From Paracidovorax wautersii (GTDB lineage: Bacteria; Pseudomonadota; Gammaproteobacteria; Burkholderiales; Burkholderiaceae_C): DNA of 64,000 nucleotides. Of this stretch, positions 7,751 through 16,535 are shown piece by piece; position 1 is the stretch's first letter; every line of letters begins with the position of its first letter. The stretch covers positions 1 through 64,000 of the forward strand of contig NZ_FONX01000010.1 of assembly GCF_900113035.1 (NCBI RefSeq), written 5' to 3'. Below the pieces are notes generated by a model, which made no database searches, was not told the DNA's origin, and saw only the letters and a list, made by a program, of their open reading frames with translations. The position numbers and the translations under genes are program-made.

Positions 7751-8776
7751 ATGGAACTGCGCCAGCTGCGCTACTTTCTGAGCGTGGCCGAGACCGAGCA
7801 CCTCACGCAGTCGGCCGACGCGCTTTTCGTCACCCAGTCCACCCTGTCGCACGGCCTGCGCCAGCTGGAGGCCGAGCTGGGCCTGCCGCTCTTCGACCGG
7901 CTGGGGCGCGGCCTGCAGCTCTCGCAGGCGGGCATGGCCTTCCGCAGCCACGCGGCGCGCGCGCTGCAGGAGCTGGAGGCCGGCCGCATGGCGCTGGCCG
8001 ACATGGCGGGCCTGCAGGCGGGCACGCTCACGGTGGGCGTGATCCCCACCTTTCTCACGCACCTGCTGCCGCAGGCCGTGGCTGCCTTCAGCGCGCACTA
8101 CCCCGGCGTGCAGGTGGTGGTGCGCGAGCTGCGCGGCGGCCCGATCGAGGAGCAGCTGATCGCCGGCCGGCTGGACGTGGGCATCTCGTTCCACCCCGCG
8201 CACCGCGACGAGATCGAGGCCGAGCCGCTCTTCGACGAACGCCTGCAGCTGGTGGTGCACGCCGGCCACCCGCTGGCGCGCCGCCGCAGCCTGCGCATGC
8301 GCGAGCTTGCCGGCGTGCCGCTGGCGCTGCTGCCGCAGAGCTTCGCCACGCGCCGCATGATCGACGCGGCCTTCGCGCAGGCCGGCGTGGCGCCCGCGGT
8401 ACGGGTGGAGATGGAGTCGGTGGACGCGCTGCTGCAGGCCTGCCGCAGCGGGCCGCTGGCCACCATCGCGGCCGAACGCGCCGCCGCGCAGGCCGGCCCG
8501 GGCATTCGCGCCATCGCGCTGACCGATCCCGCCACCGTGCGCCGCGCGGGCGTGCTCTGGCGCCGGGGCGCCTCGCGCAGCGCGGCGGCGCGGGAATTCG
8601 TGGCGCGGCTGCTGCCGGCCATGGGTGCCGTCGCCGCCGTGGCCGATGCCGGCGCTGCCCTCAGCCCCCCGCCAGCAGCGGCCGCCAGCCCACGCCGGCC
8701 AGCCCCGCCAGCGCCAGCACCGGCATCACGCCCCACTTCAGCCGCATCAGCGCCACGCCGGCCAGCACGCCGATGA
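7751..8776 (+). CDS. LysR-type regulator, CatR/CynR-like
   Basis: A 341-residue transcription factor with a classic N-terminal helix-turn-helix (MELRQLRYFLSVAE; ADALFVTQSTLSHGLRQLE). The periplasmic-binding-like effector domain starts at about residue 92 (AGTLTVGVIPTF). It diverges from catB, so it probably activates catB in response to muconate, by analogy with CatR and BenM. Family members usually end near residue 305. Here the last 35 or so residues are an Ala/Pro/Arg-rich tail that overlaps the 3' end of the convergent chrA gene by 116 bases, so the end may have been extended by loss of a stop. Confidence 0.88.
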   Translation: MELRQLRYFLSVAETEHLTQSADALFVTQSTLSHGLRQLEAELGLPLFDRLGRGLQLSQAGMAFRSHAARALQELEAGRMALADMAGLQAGTLTVGVIPTFLTHLLPQAVAAFSAHYPGVQVVVRELRGGPIEEQLIAGRLDVGISFHPAHRDEIEAEPLFDERLQLVVHAGHPLARRRSLRMRELAGVPLALLPQSFATRRMIDAAFAQAGVAPAVRVEMESVDALLQACRSGPLATIAAERAAAQAGPGIRAIALTDPATVRRAGVLWRRGASRSAAAREFVARLLPAMGAVAAVADAGAALSPPPAAAASPRRPAPPAPAPASRPTSAASAPRRPARR

Positions 8777-10070
8777 CGGCGCTGGCCGCGTCGAAGCGCC
8801 CGCCCAGGCCCTGCGGCCAGAGCACGTGCCAGGCGAAGAACACGGCCAGGTTGACGATCACGCCCACCACGGCGGCGGTGATGGCCGTGAGCGGAGCGGT
8901 GAAGCGCAGCTGCCCGTGGGTGGATTCGATGAACGGCCCGCCCAGCAGGATGAACACGAACGAGGGCAGGAAGGTGAAGAAAGTCACCACGGCCGCGGCG
9001 GCGGCGCCGGCCAGCGGCAGCGCGCCGGGGCCGAAGAGGGCCTGCGTCCAGCCGCCCACGAAGGCGACGAAGGCCACCACCATGATGAGCGGGCCGGGCG
9101 TGGTCTCGCCCAGCGCCAGCCCGTCCATCATCTGCGCGGGCGTGAGCCAGTGGAAGTGCTCCACCGCGCCCTGATAGACGTAGGGCAGCACGGCATAGGC
9201 GCCGCCGAAGGTCAGCAGCGCGGCCTTGGTGAAGAACCAGCCCATCTGCGTCAGCGCGCCCTGCCAGCCCTGCAGCGCCACCAGGCCCGCCATGGCCGCC
9301 AGCCACAGGCCGCCGCCGGCCAGCAGCACGGCGCGAAAGCGCGGCCAGCTGAAGCGCGCATGGGGCGGCGTGGGCGTGTCGTCGTCGATCAGGGCGGGGG
9401 CGGCCGGCTGGCCTGCCGCGCGGCCGCCATGCGCGCCGCCGCCCGCCGCGAACGACTGCGGCGAGAGCCTGCCGCCCAGGTGCCCCGCCAGCGCGGCGCC
9501 CAGCACGATGAGCGGGAACGGCAGCTGCAGCGCGAAGAGCGCCACGAAGGCCGCCAGGGCGATGCCCCAGAGCCAGCCGTTCTTGAGCGTGCGCCCGCCC
9601 ACGCGCCAGGCGGCCTGCACCACCAGCGCGGTGACGGCCGGCTTGATGCCGTAGAAGAGGCCCGCGATCACCGGCACGTCGCCATGCGCCAGATAGAGCC
9701 ACGACAGCCCGATGAGCAGCGCGAGCGAGGGCAGCACGAACAGCGCCCCGGCCACGATGCCGCCCCAGGTGCGGTGCAGCAGCCAGCCGATGTAGGTGGC
9801 GAGCTGCTGCGCCTCGGGGCCGGGCAGCAGCATGCAGTAGTTGAGCGCGTGCAGGAAGCGCCGCTCCGAGATCCAGCGCCGCCGCTCCACCAGCTCCTCG
9901 TGCATCAGCGCGATCTGCCCTGCCGGCCCGCCGAAGCTGATGCAGCCGAGCTTGAGCCAGAAGCACCAGGCCTGCGAGAGCGGCGGCAAGGGGGGCGGCG
10001 GCATGGCCGCTGCGGCGTGGTCGTCGTCGCCGGCGGGCGGTGGGGAGATGGGTGTGTCCACGGCGGCCAT
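8661..10070 (-). CDS. chrA: ChrA chromate efflux transporter, two-domain form
   Basis: A polytopic inner-membrane protein of the CHR family, long-chain type with two homologous halves. The first half carries FGGPAGQIALMHEE and LLPGPEAQQLATYIGW. The second carries FGGAYAVLPYV and ETTPGPLIMVVAFVAFVGG. A polar linker of about 50 residues (near residues 215-265) joins them. The family exports chromate by proton-coupled transport. The start is uncertain: the ATG at 10070 follows AGGA closely, while an in-frame ATG at 10154 lacks a ribosome site. Its C-terminal coding end overlaps that of the LysR gene. Confidence 0.88.
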   Translation of the reverse strand: MAAVDTPISPPPAGDDDHAAAAMPPPPLPPLSQAWCFWLKLGCISFGGPAGQIALMHEELVERRRWISERRFLHALNYCMLLPGPEAQQLATYIGWLLHRTWGGIVAGALFVLPSLALLIGLSWLYLAHGDVPVIAGLFYGIKPAVTALVVQAAWRVGGRTLKNGWLWGIALAAFVALFALQLPFPLIVLGAALAGHLGGRLSPQSFAAGGGAHGGRAAGQPAAPALIDDDTPTPPHARFSWPRFRAVLLAGGGLWLAAMAGLVALQGWQGALTQMGWFFTKAALLTFGGAYAVLPYVYQGAVEHFHWLTPAQMMDGLALGETTPGPLIMVVAFVAFVGGWTQALFGPGALPLAGAAAAAVVTFFTFLPSFVFILLGGPFIESTHGQLRFTAPLTAITAAVVGVIVNLAVFFAWHVLWPQGLGGRFDAASAVIGVLAGVALMRLKWGVMPVLALAGLAGVGWRPLLAGG

Positions 10071-10207
10071 TCCTGGGGCGGTTGAGGGGGCGGCCGGCCG
10101 CACGGGCAAGCGGGCAGCGGGCCGGGGCGCATCGTGCCACAGGGGGCCGTCCATTCGGCGGATGCAAGCGAAATATGCCCGCAGCGCTTTTGTTGATTGG
10201 GCATGAT

Positions 10208-10224
10208 GCTATCAATTGGATAGC
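10208..10224. repeat. short intergenic hairpin GCTATC-5-GATAGC
   Basis: A six-base inverted repeat with spacer AATTG in the 296-base gap between chrA and the EamA gene. It resembles the GCTAT-containing half of dispersed intergenic repeats seen elsewhere in this window (40498, 48795, 50765, 54003). The rest of the gap is GC-rich and shows no gene. Confidence 0.4.
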
Positions 10225-10366
10225 TAAAGGCGCGGCGTGCCGGAGCCGTGGAGGGGCGTGTGGCGCGGCCCGGGGCGCTGCCGCCAGGGCATTGCGGGCC
10301 GGCGCGCGGCAGTCGTCGTACCACTGCCTAGAATGACTGCACCCCGGGGCCTGGGCGCCCCGGTCG

Positions 10367-11395
10367 ATGATGAAAGTGCCTGCCGTGTCCTCTGCCGCTT
10401 CTCCTGCGCCCGCCGCGCCCGCCTCCGCCGCTGCTGCTGCTCCTGCCTCGACCGTCTTCACCCGGCGCGGCAGCGTGTTCGCGCTGGCGCTGCTGTGCTG
10501 CCTGCTCTGGGGCAGCTCGTTCCCGGCGATCAAGTCGGGCTATGCGCTCCTGGGCATCGCGGGCGACGACATTCCTTCCAAGCTGGTCTTCGCGGGCTGG
10601 CGCTTCCTGGCGGCGGGCGGGCTGCTGCTGGCCTGGGCCGCGGCCACCGGCCGGCGCCTGGGCGGCTGGCCGCCTTCCGTGTGGCGCCAGCTGGTGGTGC
10701 TGGGCCTGGTGCAGACCAGCGTGCAGTACGTGTTCTTCTACATCGGCCTGGCGCACACCACAGGCGTGAAGGCCTCGATCATGAACGCCACCAGCACCTT
10801 CTTCAGCGTGCTGCTGGCGCACTGGCTCTATCACAACGACCGGCTGACCTGGCGCAAGTCGCTGGGCTGCGGCGCGGGCTTCGTGGGGGTGATGGTGGTC
10901 AACCTGGGCGGGGGGCTGGCCGGCGCGCTGCCGGGCGTGGAATTCACGCTGCTGGGCGAAGGCTTCGTGGTCATCGCCGCGCTGGTGCTGGCCGTGGGCG
11001 GCATCTACGGCAAGCGCATCTCGCAGCACATGGACCCGGTCGCCATGACCGGCTGGCAGCTGGTGGTGGGCGGCGCCGTGCTGCTGGCGGCGGGCTATGC
11101 GCTGGGCGGATCGCTGGGGCACATCACGCCGGCCTCGTCGGCGCTGCTGGGCTACATGGCGGTGCTTTCGGCGCTGGCCATCTCGATCTGGAGCCTGCTG
11201 CTCCAGCACAACCGCGTCAGCCTCATCACCGCCTTCAATTTCATGATCCCGGTGTTCGGCGCGCTGCTGTCGGCGCTGTTCCTGGGCGAAAGCATCCTGG
11301 AATGGCGCAACGCCGCCGCGCTGGCGCTGGTCTGCTGGGGCATCTGGCTGGTGACCACGCAGGCGTCCGGGGCCCTGAAGCGGCGCGGGGATTGA
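10367..11395 (+). CDS. EamA/DMT-family transporter
   Basis: A 342-residue drug/metabolite transporter with two EamA repeats and about ten membrane helices. The first repeat opens with CCLLWGSSFPAIKSGYAL and the second with GEGFVVIAALVLAVGG. The N-terminal 30 residues are an Ala/Pro-rich leader, so the true start could be later than the ATGATG at 10367. Members export amino acids or other small metabolites, but the substrate cannot be read from sequence. The gene to its right is codirectional with a 67-base gap. Confidence 0.85.
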   Translation: MMKVPAVSSAASPAPAAPASAAAAAPASTVFTRRGSVFALALLCCLLWGSSFPAIKSGYALLGIAGDDIPSKLVFAGWRFLAAGGLLLAWAAATGRRLGGWPPSVWRQLVVLGLVQTSVQYVFFYIGLAHTTGVKASIMNATSTFFSVLLAHWLYHNDRLTWRKSLGCGAGFVGVMVVNLGGGLAGALPGVEFTLLGEGFVVIAALVLAVGGIYGKRISQHMDPVAMTGWQLVVGGAVLLAAGYALGGSLGHITPASSALLGYMAVLSALAISIWSLLLQHNRVSLITAFNFMIPVFGALLSALFLGESILEWRNAAALALVCWGIWLVTTQASGALKRRGD

Positions 11396-11462
11396 GCCGG
11401 GGCGCTGCGCACTCGCGCGCGTCCACGGCGTCCGGCGTGCCTGCCTGCCGGACAATACGCCG

Positions 11463-11978
11463 ATGAACGATTCCCCCCTGCGAGCGGCCGACGAGGCGGC
11501 GCTCGACACCCCCGACGCGCCGATCCAGGAAGCGCGCCTCTGGCGCGACGAGCGCTGGACGGCCGAAGTGATCAAGAACGAAGACGACGACGGCTGGGCC
11601 GTGTCCATGACGCTGCGCGGCGAGTCCGAGCCGGCGCTGGTCGGCCCCTGGACGATGGGCCGCGACAAGAAGAACCCCAAGCCGCTGGATGCGCCGGCCT
11701 TCCACACGCTGGTGAAGACGGCCTCCGAAGTGCTGCGCCGCCACGAGCAGCAACTGCACGCGCAACTGCACAAGGAGGTGGCCGTCGGTTCCGGCGCCGA
11801 CCTCGTCCGGGTGGCGCTGCGCATCGTGCCGGACGAGGAATATCCGTACGCCGTGCTGACGGCGCACGACGCCGCTGGCGAGCTGCTGGGCGAGGCGCGC
11901 GTGGAGGCCGGCTTCAAGCTCAGCCAGGCCAGCGCGCTGGCGTGGATCGAGAGCGATTACTCGTCCCGGGGCCGGTAG
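11463..11978 (+). CDS. conserved hypothetical protein
   Basis: A 171-residue soluble acidic protein of unknown function. It begins MNDSPLRAADEAAL and contains a block DERWTAEVIKNEDDDGWAV and a basic-amphipathic segment around TASEVLRRHEQQLHAQLHKE. It has no signal peptide or helices long enough to span a membrane. Base composition is that of neighbouring core genes and codon use looks normal, so I believe it is real. It ends 15 bases before the convergent amiE stop. Confidence 0.7.
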   Translation: MNDSPLRAADEAALDTPDAPIQEARLWRDERWTAEVIKNEDDDGWAVSMTLRGESEPALVGPWTMGRDKKNPKPLDAPAFHTLVKTASEVLRRHEQQLHAQLHKEVAVGSGADLVRVALRIVPDEEYPYAVLTAHDAAGELLGEARVEAGFKLSQASALAWIESDYSSRGR

Positions 11979-11993
11979 CCGCTGGCGCCCGCT

Positions 11994-13028
11994 TCAGGGC
12001 TCCCGCGCGCCATGCGGGACGCCCTCGATCGGGCATTGCGCCGTGCCCACGGTGCTGCGCGTGACGGCTTCGGCCGTGCGGCGCGCGGCGGCCGGGTCGG
12101 TCACCCACTGGCGGTAGAAGCCGTAGGGGCAGTCGGCCACGCCCTGCTCGCCCTCGCCCGAATTCAGCACGCCGGTATAGCCCCGGTGCAGCAGCTTGAA
12201 GAGGTGGTTCTCGCTCTGGCCGTGCCGGCGGAAATCGCGGATCAGGTGCTTGGAGAGCGCGGCGTACTGCACGCCCATTTCCTCTTCGCCGCATTCGCCC
12301 AGCGTGCGGCCGTCGAAGCCGATCAGCGCGCTGTGGCCGAAGTAGCTGTACACGCCGTCGAAGCCCGCCGCGTTCGCCACGGCCACGTAGCTGTTGTTGG
12401 CGAAGGCCATGGCCTTGCTCATGAGGATCTGCTGCTCCTTGGCCGGGTACATGTAGCCCTGGCAGCGCACGATGAGTTCCGCGCCCTGCATGGCGCAGTC
12501 GCGCCAGATCTCGGGGTAGTTGCCGTCGTCGCAGATGATGAGGCTGATCTTCAGGCCCTTGGGGCCGTCGCTGACGTAGGTGCGGTCGCCGGGGTACCAG
12601 CCCTCGATGGGCGTCCACGGCATGATCTTGCGGTACTTCTGCACGATCTCGCCCTGGTCGTTCATGAGGATGAGCGTGTTGTAGGGCACCTTGCGCGGGT
12701 GCTCCTCGTGCCGCTCGCCGGTGAGCGAGAAAACGCCCCACACCTTGGCCTTGCGGCAGGCGGCGGCGAAGATTTCCGTCTCGTCGCCGGGGATGGTGGC
12801 GGCCGTGTCCAGCATCTCCTGGCGGTCGTACATGATGCCGTGGGTGCTGTACTCGGGGAAGATGACCAGGTCCATGCCCGGCAGGCCTGCCTTCATGCCG
12901 ACCAGCATGTCGGCGATCCTGCGGGCGTTGTCCAGCACCTCGGCTTGGGTGTGCAGCCGGGGCATCTTGTAGTTGACGACCGCGACGCCGACGGTGTCGT
13001 CGCTGCTCGAAATATCGCCGTGGATCAT
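11994..13028 (-). CDS. amiE: aliphatic amidase AmiE
   Basis: A 344-residue cytoplasmic nitrilase-superfamily hydrolase that converts short aliphatic amides such as acetamide to the acid and ammonia. The Glu-Lys-Cys triad is at E59 (IFPEYS), K134 (YRKIMPW) and C166 ([11 protein letters not shown]), the same numbering as the Pseudomonas aeruginosa enzyme. Length is normal for the family. It is the last gene of the run urtABCDE-fmdA-fmdB-amiE and lies 63 bases after fmdB, so it probably acts on amides imported by the transporter encoded upstream. Confidence 0.93.
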   Translation of the reverse strand: MIHGDISSSDDTVGVAVVNYKMPRLHTQAEVLDNARRIADMLVGMKAGLPGMDLVIFPEYSTHGIMYDRQEMLDTAATIPGDETEIFAAACRKAKVWGVFSLTGERHEEHPRKVPYNTLILMNDQGEIVQKYRKIMPWTPIEGWYPGDRTYVSDGPKGLKISLIICDDGNYPEIWRDCAMQGAELIVRCQGYMYPAKEQQILMSKAMAFANNSYVAVANAAGFDGVYSYFGHSALIGFDGRTLGECGEEEMGVQYAALSKHLIRDFRRHGQSENHLFKLLHRGYTGVLNSGEGEQGVADCPYGFYRQWVTDPAAARRTAEAVTRSTVGTAQCPIEGVPHGAREP

Positions 13029-13091
13029 GGCGGGGCTCCTGGGATGACTGTGAATCGGTGACGAGAGGAAAAGGCCGTCCGGGCGCCGCGC

Positions 13092-13457
13092 TCAGTGGCT
13101 GATCATCCAGGGGCGCTTGGATGGAAAGGCCTTGGCGCCGCCGGGCGCGGTGACGGTGGCGCTGCGCTTGCCGCTGCCCGCGCCGCTGCAGCAGCCGCAG
13201 CCCGCGGGGTGGCGCAGCCGGCCGTAGCTGCCGGCCTCGGTGTCGCGCGAGGAGCGCGGCGCGTGGCGGGCACGCTCGTTGGTCTCGTGCGCGCGGCGCT
13301 GCTCCGGGCTCGTGCAGGCCAGGTGCGGGGCGCTGGCGAAGACGCGCGGCGAGGCCGCGCCGCAGACCGGGCAGGCCGCGGGCTCGTTGCGCTGGGCCAC
13401 GCTGCGCAGCGCGTCGAAGCCGCCGCAGTCCGCGCAGTGGTAGTCGTAGGTGGGCAT
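13092..13457 (-). CDS. fmdB: FmdB-type zinc-ribbon protein
   Basis: A 121-residue protein with the FmdB N-terminal zinc ribbon: MPTYDYHCADCGG followed by CPVCGA, giving two CxxC pairs. The C-terminal half has a second cysteine-rich spot (GCGCCSG) and ends in SKRPWMISH. In Methylophilus methylotrophus the homologous gene accompanies the formamidase gene fmdA and is thought to be regulatory. Here it sits 24 bases after fmdA in the same operon. Whether it regulates transcription or helps load metal into FmdA is unresolved. Confidence 0.88.
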   Translation of the reverse strand: MPTYDYHCADCGGFDALRSVAQRNEPAACPVCGAASPRVFASAPHLACTSPEQRRAHETNERARHAPRSSRDTEAGSYGRLRHPAGCGCCSGAGSGKRSATVTAPGGAKAFPSKRPWMISH

Positions 13458-13481
13458 GGGCGGGCTTTCCTTCTCGCGCGC

Positions 13482-14708
13482 TCAGGCGATGTCGTGCGAC
13501 AGGGGCATGTCGATGCTGCCGTCGAGCATCTTCACGGGGCCGCTGGCGCTGGGGTTGATGTCGAAGTCGAAGATCTGCGTGGGCAGCCAGAGCGTGGCGC
13601 AGGCGTTGGGCACATCGACCACGCCGCTGATGTGGCCCTGCACCGGGGCCGTGCCCAGGATGGAATAGGCCTGCGCGCCGCTGTAGCCGAACTTCTTCAG
13701 GTATTCGATGGCGTTCAGGCAGGCCTGGCGGTAGGCCACGTTCACGTCCAGGTAGTACTGCTTGCCGGCCTCGTCCACCGAGATGCCCTCGAAGATCAGG
13801 TAGTCGTTGTAGGTCGGCACGATGGGGCTGGGCTTGAAGATGGGGTTCTTGATGCCGTACTTGGCCATGCCGCCCTTGATGAGCTGCACCTTCATGTGCA
13901 CCCAGCCGGCCATCTCGATGGCGCCGCAGAAGGTGATCTCGCCGTCGCCCTGGCTGAAGTGCAGGTCGCCCACGCTCAGGCCCGCGCCGTCCACATAGAC
14001 CGGGAAATACACCTTCGCGCCGCGCGAGAGATCCTTGATGTCGCAGTTGCCGCCGTGCTCGCGCGGCGGCACGGTGCGGGCGGCCTCGGCGGCGGCCCTG
14101 TCGCGGGCCTCGCCCTGCATGCGGCCCATGTGGGCGGTGCCGGGCGAGGGCGGGTTGGCCAGGCCCGCGGTGGGGTCGCTGTCGATCAGCTGCTGCTCAC
14201 GGGCGTTCCACTGGTCGAGCATCGCGCGGTCGGGCAGGCAGCCGATCAGGCCGGGGTGGATCAGGCCCGCGAAGTTCACGCCGGGGATGTGGCGCGAGCT
14301 GGTGAACATGCCCTTGAAGTCCCAGATGGACTTCTGCGCCTCGGGGAAGTGCTCGGTCAGGAAGCCGCCGCCGTTCTTCTTGGAGAAGAAGCCGTTGAAG
14401 CCCCAGAGGCTGTCCTGCTTGGCGCCGATGTCCAGCAGATCCACGACGAGCAGATCGCCCGGCTCGGCCCCCTTCACGCCCACCGGGCCGGAGAGGTAGT
14501 GCACGGTGGTCAGGTCGATGTCGCGCACGTCGTCGGCGCTGTCGTTGTTCTTGATGAAGCCGCCGGTCCAGTCGAAGGTCTCCAGGATGAAGTCGTCGCC
14601 CGGGTTGACCCAGCAGGCCATGGGAATGTCCGGGTGCCAGCGGTTGTGGATGTTCTCGTTCTCGGTGGGCGACTTGGTGAGGTCAACTTTGATGAGGGTG
14701 TCGGTCAT
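13482..14708 (-). CDS. fmdA: formamidase, acetamidase/formamidase family
   Basis: A 408-residue cytoplasmic enzyme of the FmdA_AmdA family that hydrolyses formamide to formate and ammonia. It is unrelated to the nitrilase-type AmiE downstream. Family blocks are clear: MTDTLIKVDLTKSPTENENIHNRW with variants, GAEPGDLLVVDLLDIG, HPGLIGCLPDRAML, VGDLHFSQGDGEITFCGAIEM and the C-terminal cyclase-like segment. The start is at 14708 with AGGAG just upstream. It follows urtE by 28 bases, which points to cotranscription and to formamide, acetamide or urea as the imported substrate. Confidence 0.92.
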   Translation of the reverse strand: MTDTLIKVDLTKSPTENENIHNRWHPDIPMACWVNPGDDFILETFDWTGGFIKNNDSADDVRDIDLTTVHYLSGPVGVKGAEPGDLLVVDLLDIGAKQDSLWGFNGFFSKKNGGGFLTEHFPEAQKSIWDFKGMFTSSRHIPGVNFAGLIHPGLIGCLPDRAMLDQWNAREQQLIDSDPTAGLANPPSPGTAHMGRMQGEARDRAAAEAARTVPPREHGGNCDIKDLSRGAKVYFPVYVDGAGLSVGDLHFSQGDGEITFCGAIEMAGWVHMKVQLIKGGMAKYGIKNPIFKPSPIVPTYNDYLIFEGISVDEAGKQYYLDVNVAYRQACLNAIEYLKKFGYSGAQAYSILGTAPVQGHISGVVDVPNACATLWLPTQIFDFDINPSASGPVKMLDGSIDMPLSHDIA

Positions 14709-14736
14709 GGCAGGCTCCTTGGGGGGTGGATGGTGG

Positions 14737-15426
14737 TCAGACGGAGAGGTAGGACTTGATGCGCTGCTGGTCGGTGTCGGCGCGGGTGGTCTCGTGCACC
14801 AGCCGGCCGCCTTCGATGACGAAGAGCCGGTCGGCCACGTCCATCGCGAAGCTCAGCACCTGTTCGGACACGACGATGGTCAGCTGGCGCATCTTTCGGA
14901 TCTCGTTGAGCGCCTTCGCGATGTCCTTGATGATCGAAGGCTGGATGCCTTCGGTGGGCTCGTCGAGCAGCAGCACCTTGGGGTCGGTGACCAGCGCGCG
15001 GGCGATGGCCAGCTGCTGCTGCTGGCCGCCCGAGAGGTTGCCGCCCTTCCTGCGGCGCATGTCCCAGAGCACGGGGAAGAGCGCGTAGATCTCGTCCGGG
15101 ATGCGCTTGTCCTTGGCGTTCTCCAGGCCGGTCTGGATGTTCTCCTCCACGGTGAGGGTGGGGAAGATCATGCGGCCCTGGGGGACGTAGGCGATGCCTT
15201 TGGCGACGCGGCGGAAGCTTTCGTCGCGCGTGACGTCCTGGTCCGCGACGCGGATGCTGCCGCTCTTGGTGGGCAGCACACCCATCAGGCTCTTGAACAG
15301 CGTGGTCTTGCCCATGCCGTTGCGGCCCATGATGGCGACGGTTTCGTTGGCATGGCCTTCGAACGAGATGCCGTGCAAGGCTTCGCTCTGGCCGTAGGCG
15401 ACGTGGAGGTCGGTGACTTTCAGCAT
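14737..15426 (-). CDS. urtE: urea/amide ABC transporter ATP-binding protein UrtE
   Basis: A 229-residue ABC ATPase of the LivF-like UrtE type. It has Walker A GRNGMGKTT (about 34-42), the UrtE-style signature LSGGQQQQLAIARAL, Walker B VLLLDEPTEG and the switch motif SEQ in place of the usual histidine context. It works as a heterodimer with UrtD on the cytoplasmic face of the UrtB/UrtC channel. I chose the ATG at 15426, preceded by AGGAGCG; the longer open frame upstream is not family-like. It is separated from urtD by an unusually long 334-base gap. Confidence 0.93.
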   Translation of the reverse strand: MLKVTDLHVAYGQSEALHGISFEGHANETVAIMGRNGMGKTTLFKSLMGVLPTKSGSIRVADQDVTRDESFRRVAKGIAYVPQGRMIFPTLTVEENIQTGLENAKDKRIPDEIYALFPVLWDMRRRKGGNLSGGQQQQLAIARALVTDPKVLLLDEPTEGIQPSIIKDIAKALNEIRKMRQLTIVVSEQVLSFAMDVADRLFVIEGGRLVHETTRADTDQQRIKSYLSV

Positions 15427-15760
15427 GGGATCGCTCCTGGGGGGTGCTCTGGGATGCCTGCCATGTCGGCTCGGATGTGTGGGCTCTGCGTTCGGTCGGG
15501 CGCCGTCGGTGCAGAGTTCTTGATGTGCGGGATGGGTGGACGGGCCGGGATCGCCGGGTGGCCCCTTCCGCGAATGTCCCCCGGCTTCGCCTCCTCCTTG
15601 ATTTCGCTGCAGGGGCCACCCGGCACTCCCGGCCAGCTCGGTGCTCTGCCTTGCCAGCCAAGGAGAAGGCGCGGCGCTGGCTGCCCGTGGTGGTGGAAGC
15701 CCCCCCCGAAAGCACGCTCTACAGCGCCACGGGCCACGAAATAACGTTCGCACCGCATGC
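15427..15760. repeat. 334-base gap between urtD and urtE with a 12-bp inverted repeat
   Basis: No gene is visible. The arms CCGGGTGGCCCC (15554-15565) and GGGGCCACCCGG (15612-15623) form a strong stem with a 46-base loop containing CCCCCGGCTTCGCC. A stem inside a polycistronic message could attenuate or stabilise the 3' segment (urtE, fmdA, fmdB, amiE) relative to urtABCD. Alternatively it is an inserted repetitive element. Confidence 0.5.
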
Positions 15761-16504
15761 TCAATGCCCCAGGTACACGTCGATGACCTTGGGGTCGGCC
15801 TGCACCTTGTCCATCGGCCCTTCGGCCAGGATCTTTCCCTGGTGCATCACCGTGACCTTGTGCGCGATGCGCTTGACGAACTCCATGTCGTGCTCGATCA
15901 CGATCACCGCGCGGTTGCGGCAGATGCGCTCCAGCAGCTCGGCCGTCAGCTCGCGCTCGCGCGCGCTCATGCCGGCGATGGGCTCGTCCAGCATCAGCAG
16001 CTCCGGCTCCTGCATCAGCAGCATGCCGATCTCCAGCCACTGCTTCTGCCCGTGCGAGAGCAGGCCGGCCTCGGTCTCCAGGCGCTCGGCCAGGCCGATG
16101 TCTTCGGCCACGGCCTGCACGCGTTCCTTCACCGCGCTGGTGCAGCGGAAGGCCAGCGCGCCGAACACGGTGCGGCCCGTGGGATACGACACCTCCAGGT
16201 TCTGGAAGACCGACAGGTTCTCGTAGATGGACGGCGTCTGGAACTTGCGGCCGATGCCCAGGCGCACGCGTTGGTGCTCGGCCATGCGCGTCAGCTCCTC
16301 GTTCTTGAACTTGATGCTGCCGCCGGTGGCGCGCGTCTTGCCGCAGATGAGGTCCAGCAGCGTGGTCTTGCCCGCGCCGTTGGGGCCGATGATCACGCGC
16401 AGCTCGTTCTTGTCCACGTACAGCGTGAGTTGGTCGATGGCCTTGAAGCCATCGAAGGAGACGGTGAGGTCTTCCACGGCGAGGGCGAAGTCGGTGTTGC
16501 TCAT
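15761..16504 (-). CDS. urtD: urea/amide ABC transporter ATP-binding protein UrtD
   Basis: A 247-residue ABC ATPase, LivG-like. Walker A is GPNGAGKTT, the UrtD-specific signature is LSHGQKQWLEIGM, Walker B is LLMLDEPIAG, and the switch histidine is in IEHDMEFV. It pairs with UrtE to drive import through UrtB/UrtC. It begins 31 bases after the urtC stop, and its ATG at 16504 follows a GGAGC ribosome site. Confidence 0.94.
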   Translation of the reverse strand: MSNTDFALAVEDLTVSFDGFKAIDQLTLYVDKNELRVIIGPNGAGKTTLLDLICGKTRATGGSIKFKNEELTRMAEHQRVRLGIGRKFQTPSIYENLSVFQNLEVSYPTGRTVFGALAFRCTSAVKERVQAVAEDIGLAERLETEAGLLSHGQKQWLEIGMLLMQEPELLMLDEPIAGMSARERELTAELLERICRNRAVIVIEHDMEFVKRIAHKVTVMHQGKILAEGPMDKVQADPKVIDVYLGH

Positions 16505-16535
16505 GGATGGGGCTCCTGCGCGGTGGTGGTGGTGT

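Noticed and set aside
5039-8269. A 1076-codon minus-strand frame across the Bug and catB genes
   Set aside because: It is a frame shadow of two well-recognised genes on the same strand, with no domain similarity.
12012-14759. Plus-strand frames opposite amiE, fmdB and fmdA
   Set aside because: They are Val/His/Ala-rich shadows of confidently identified genes.
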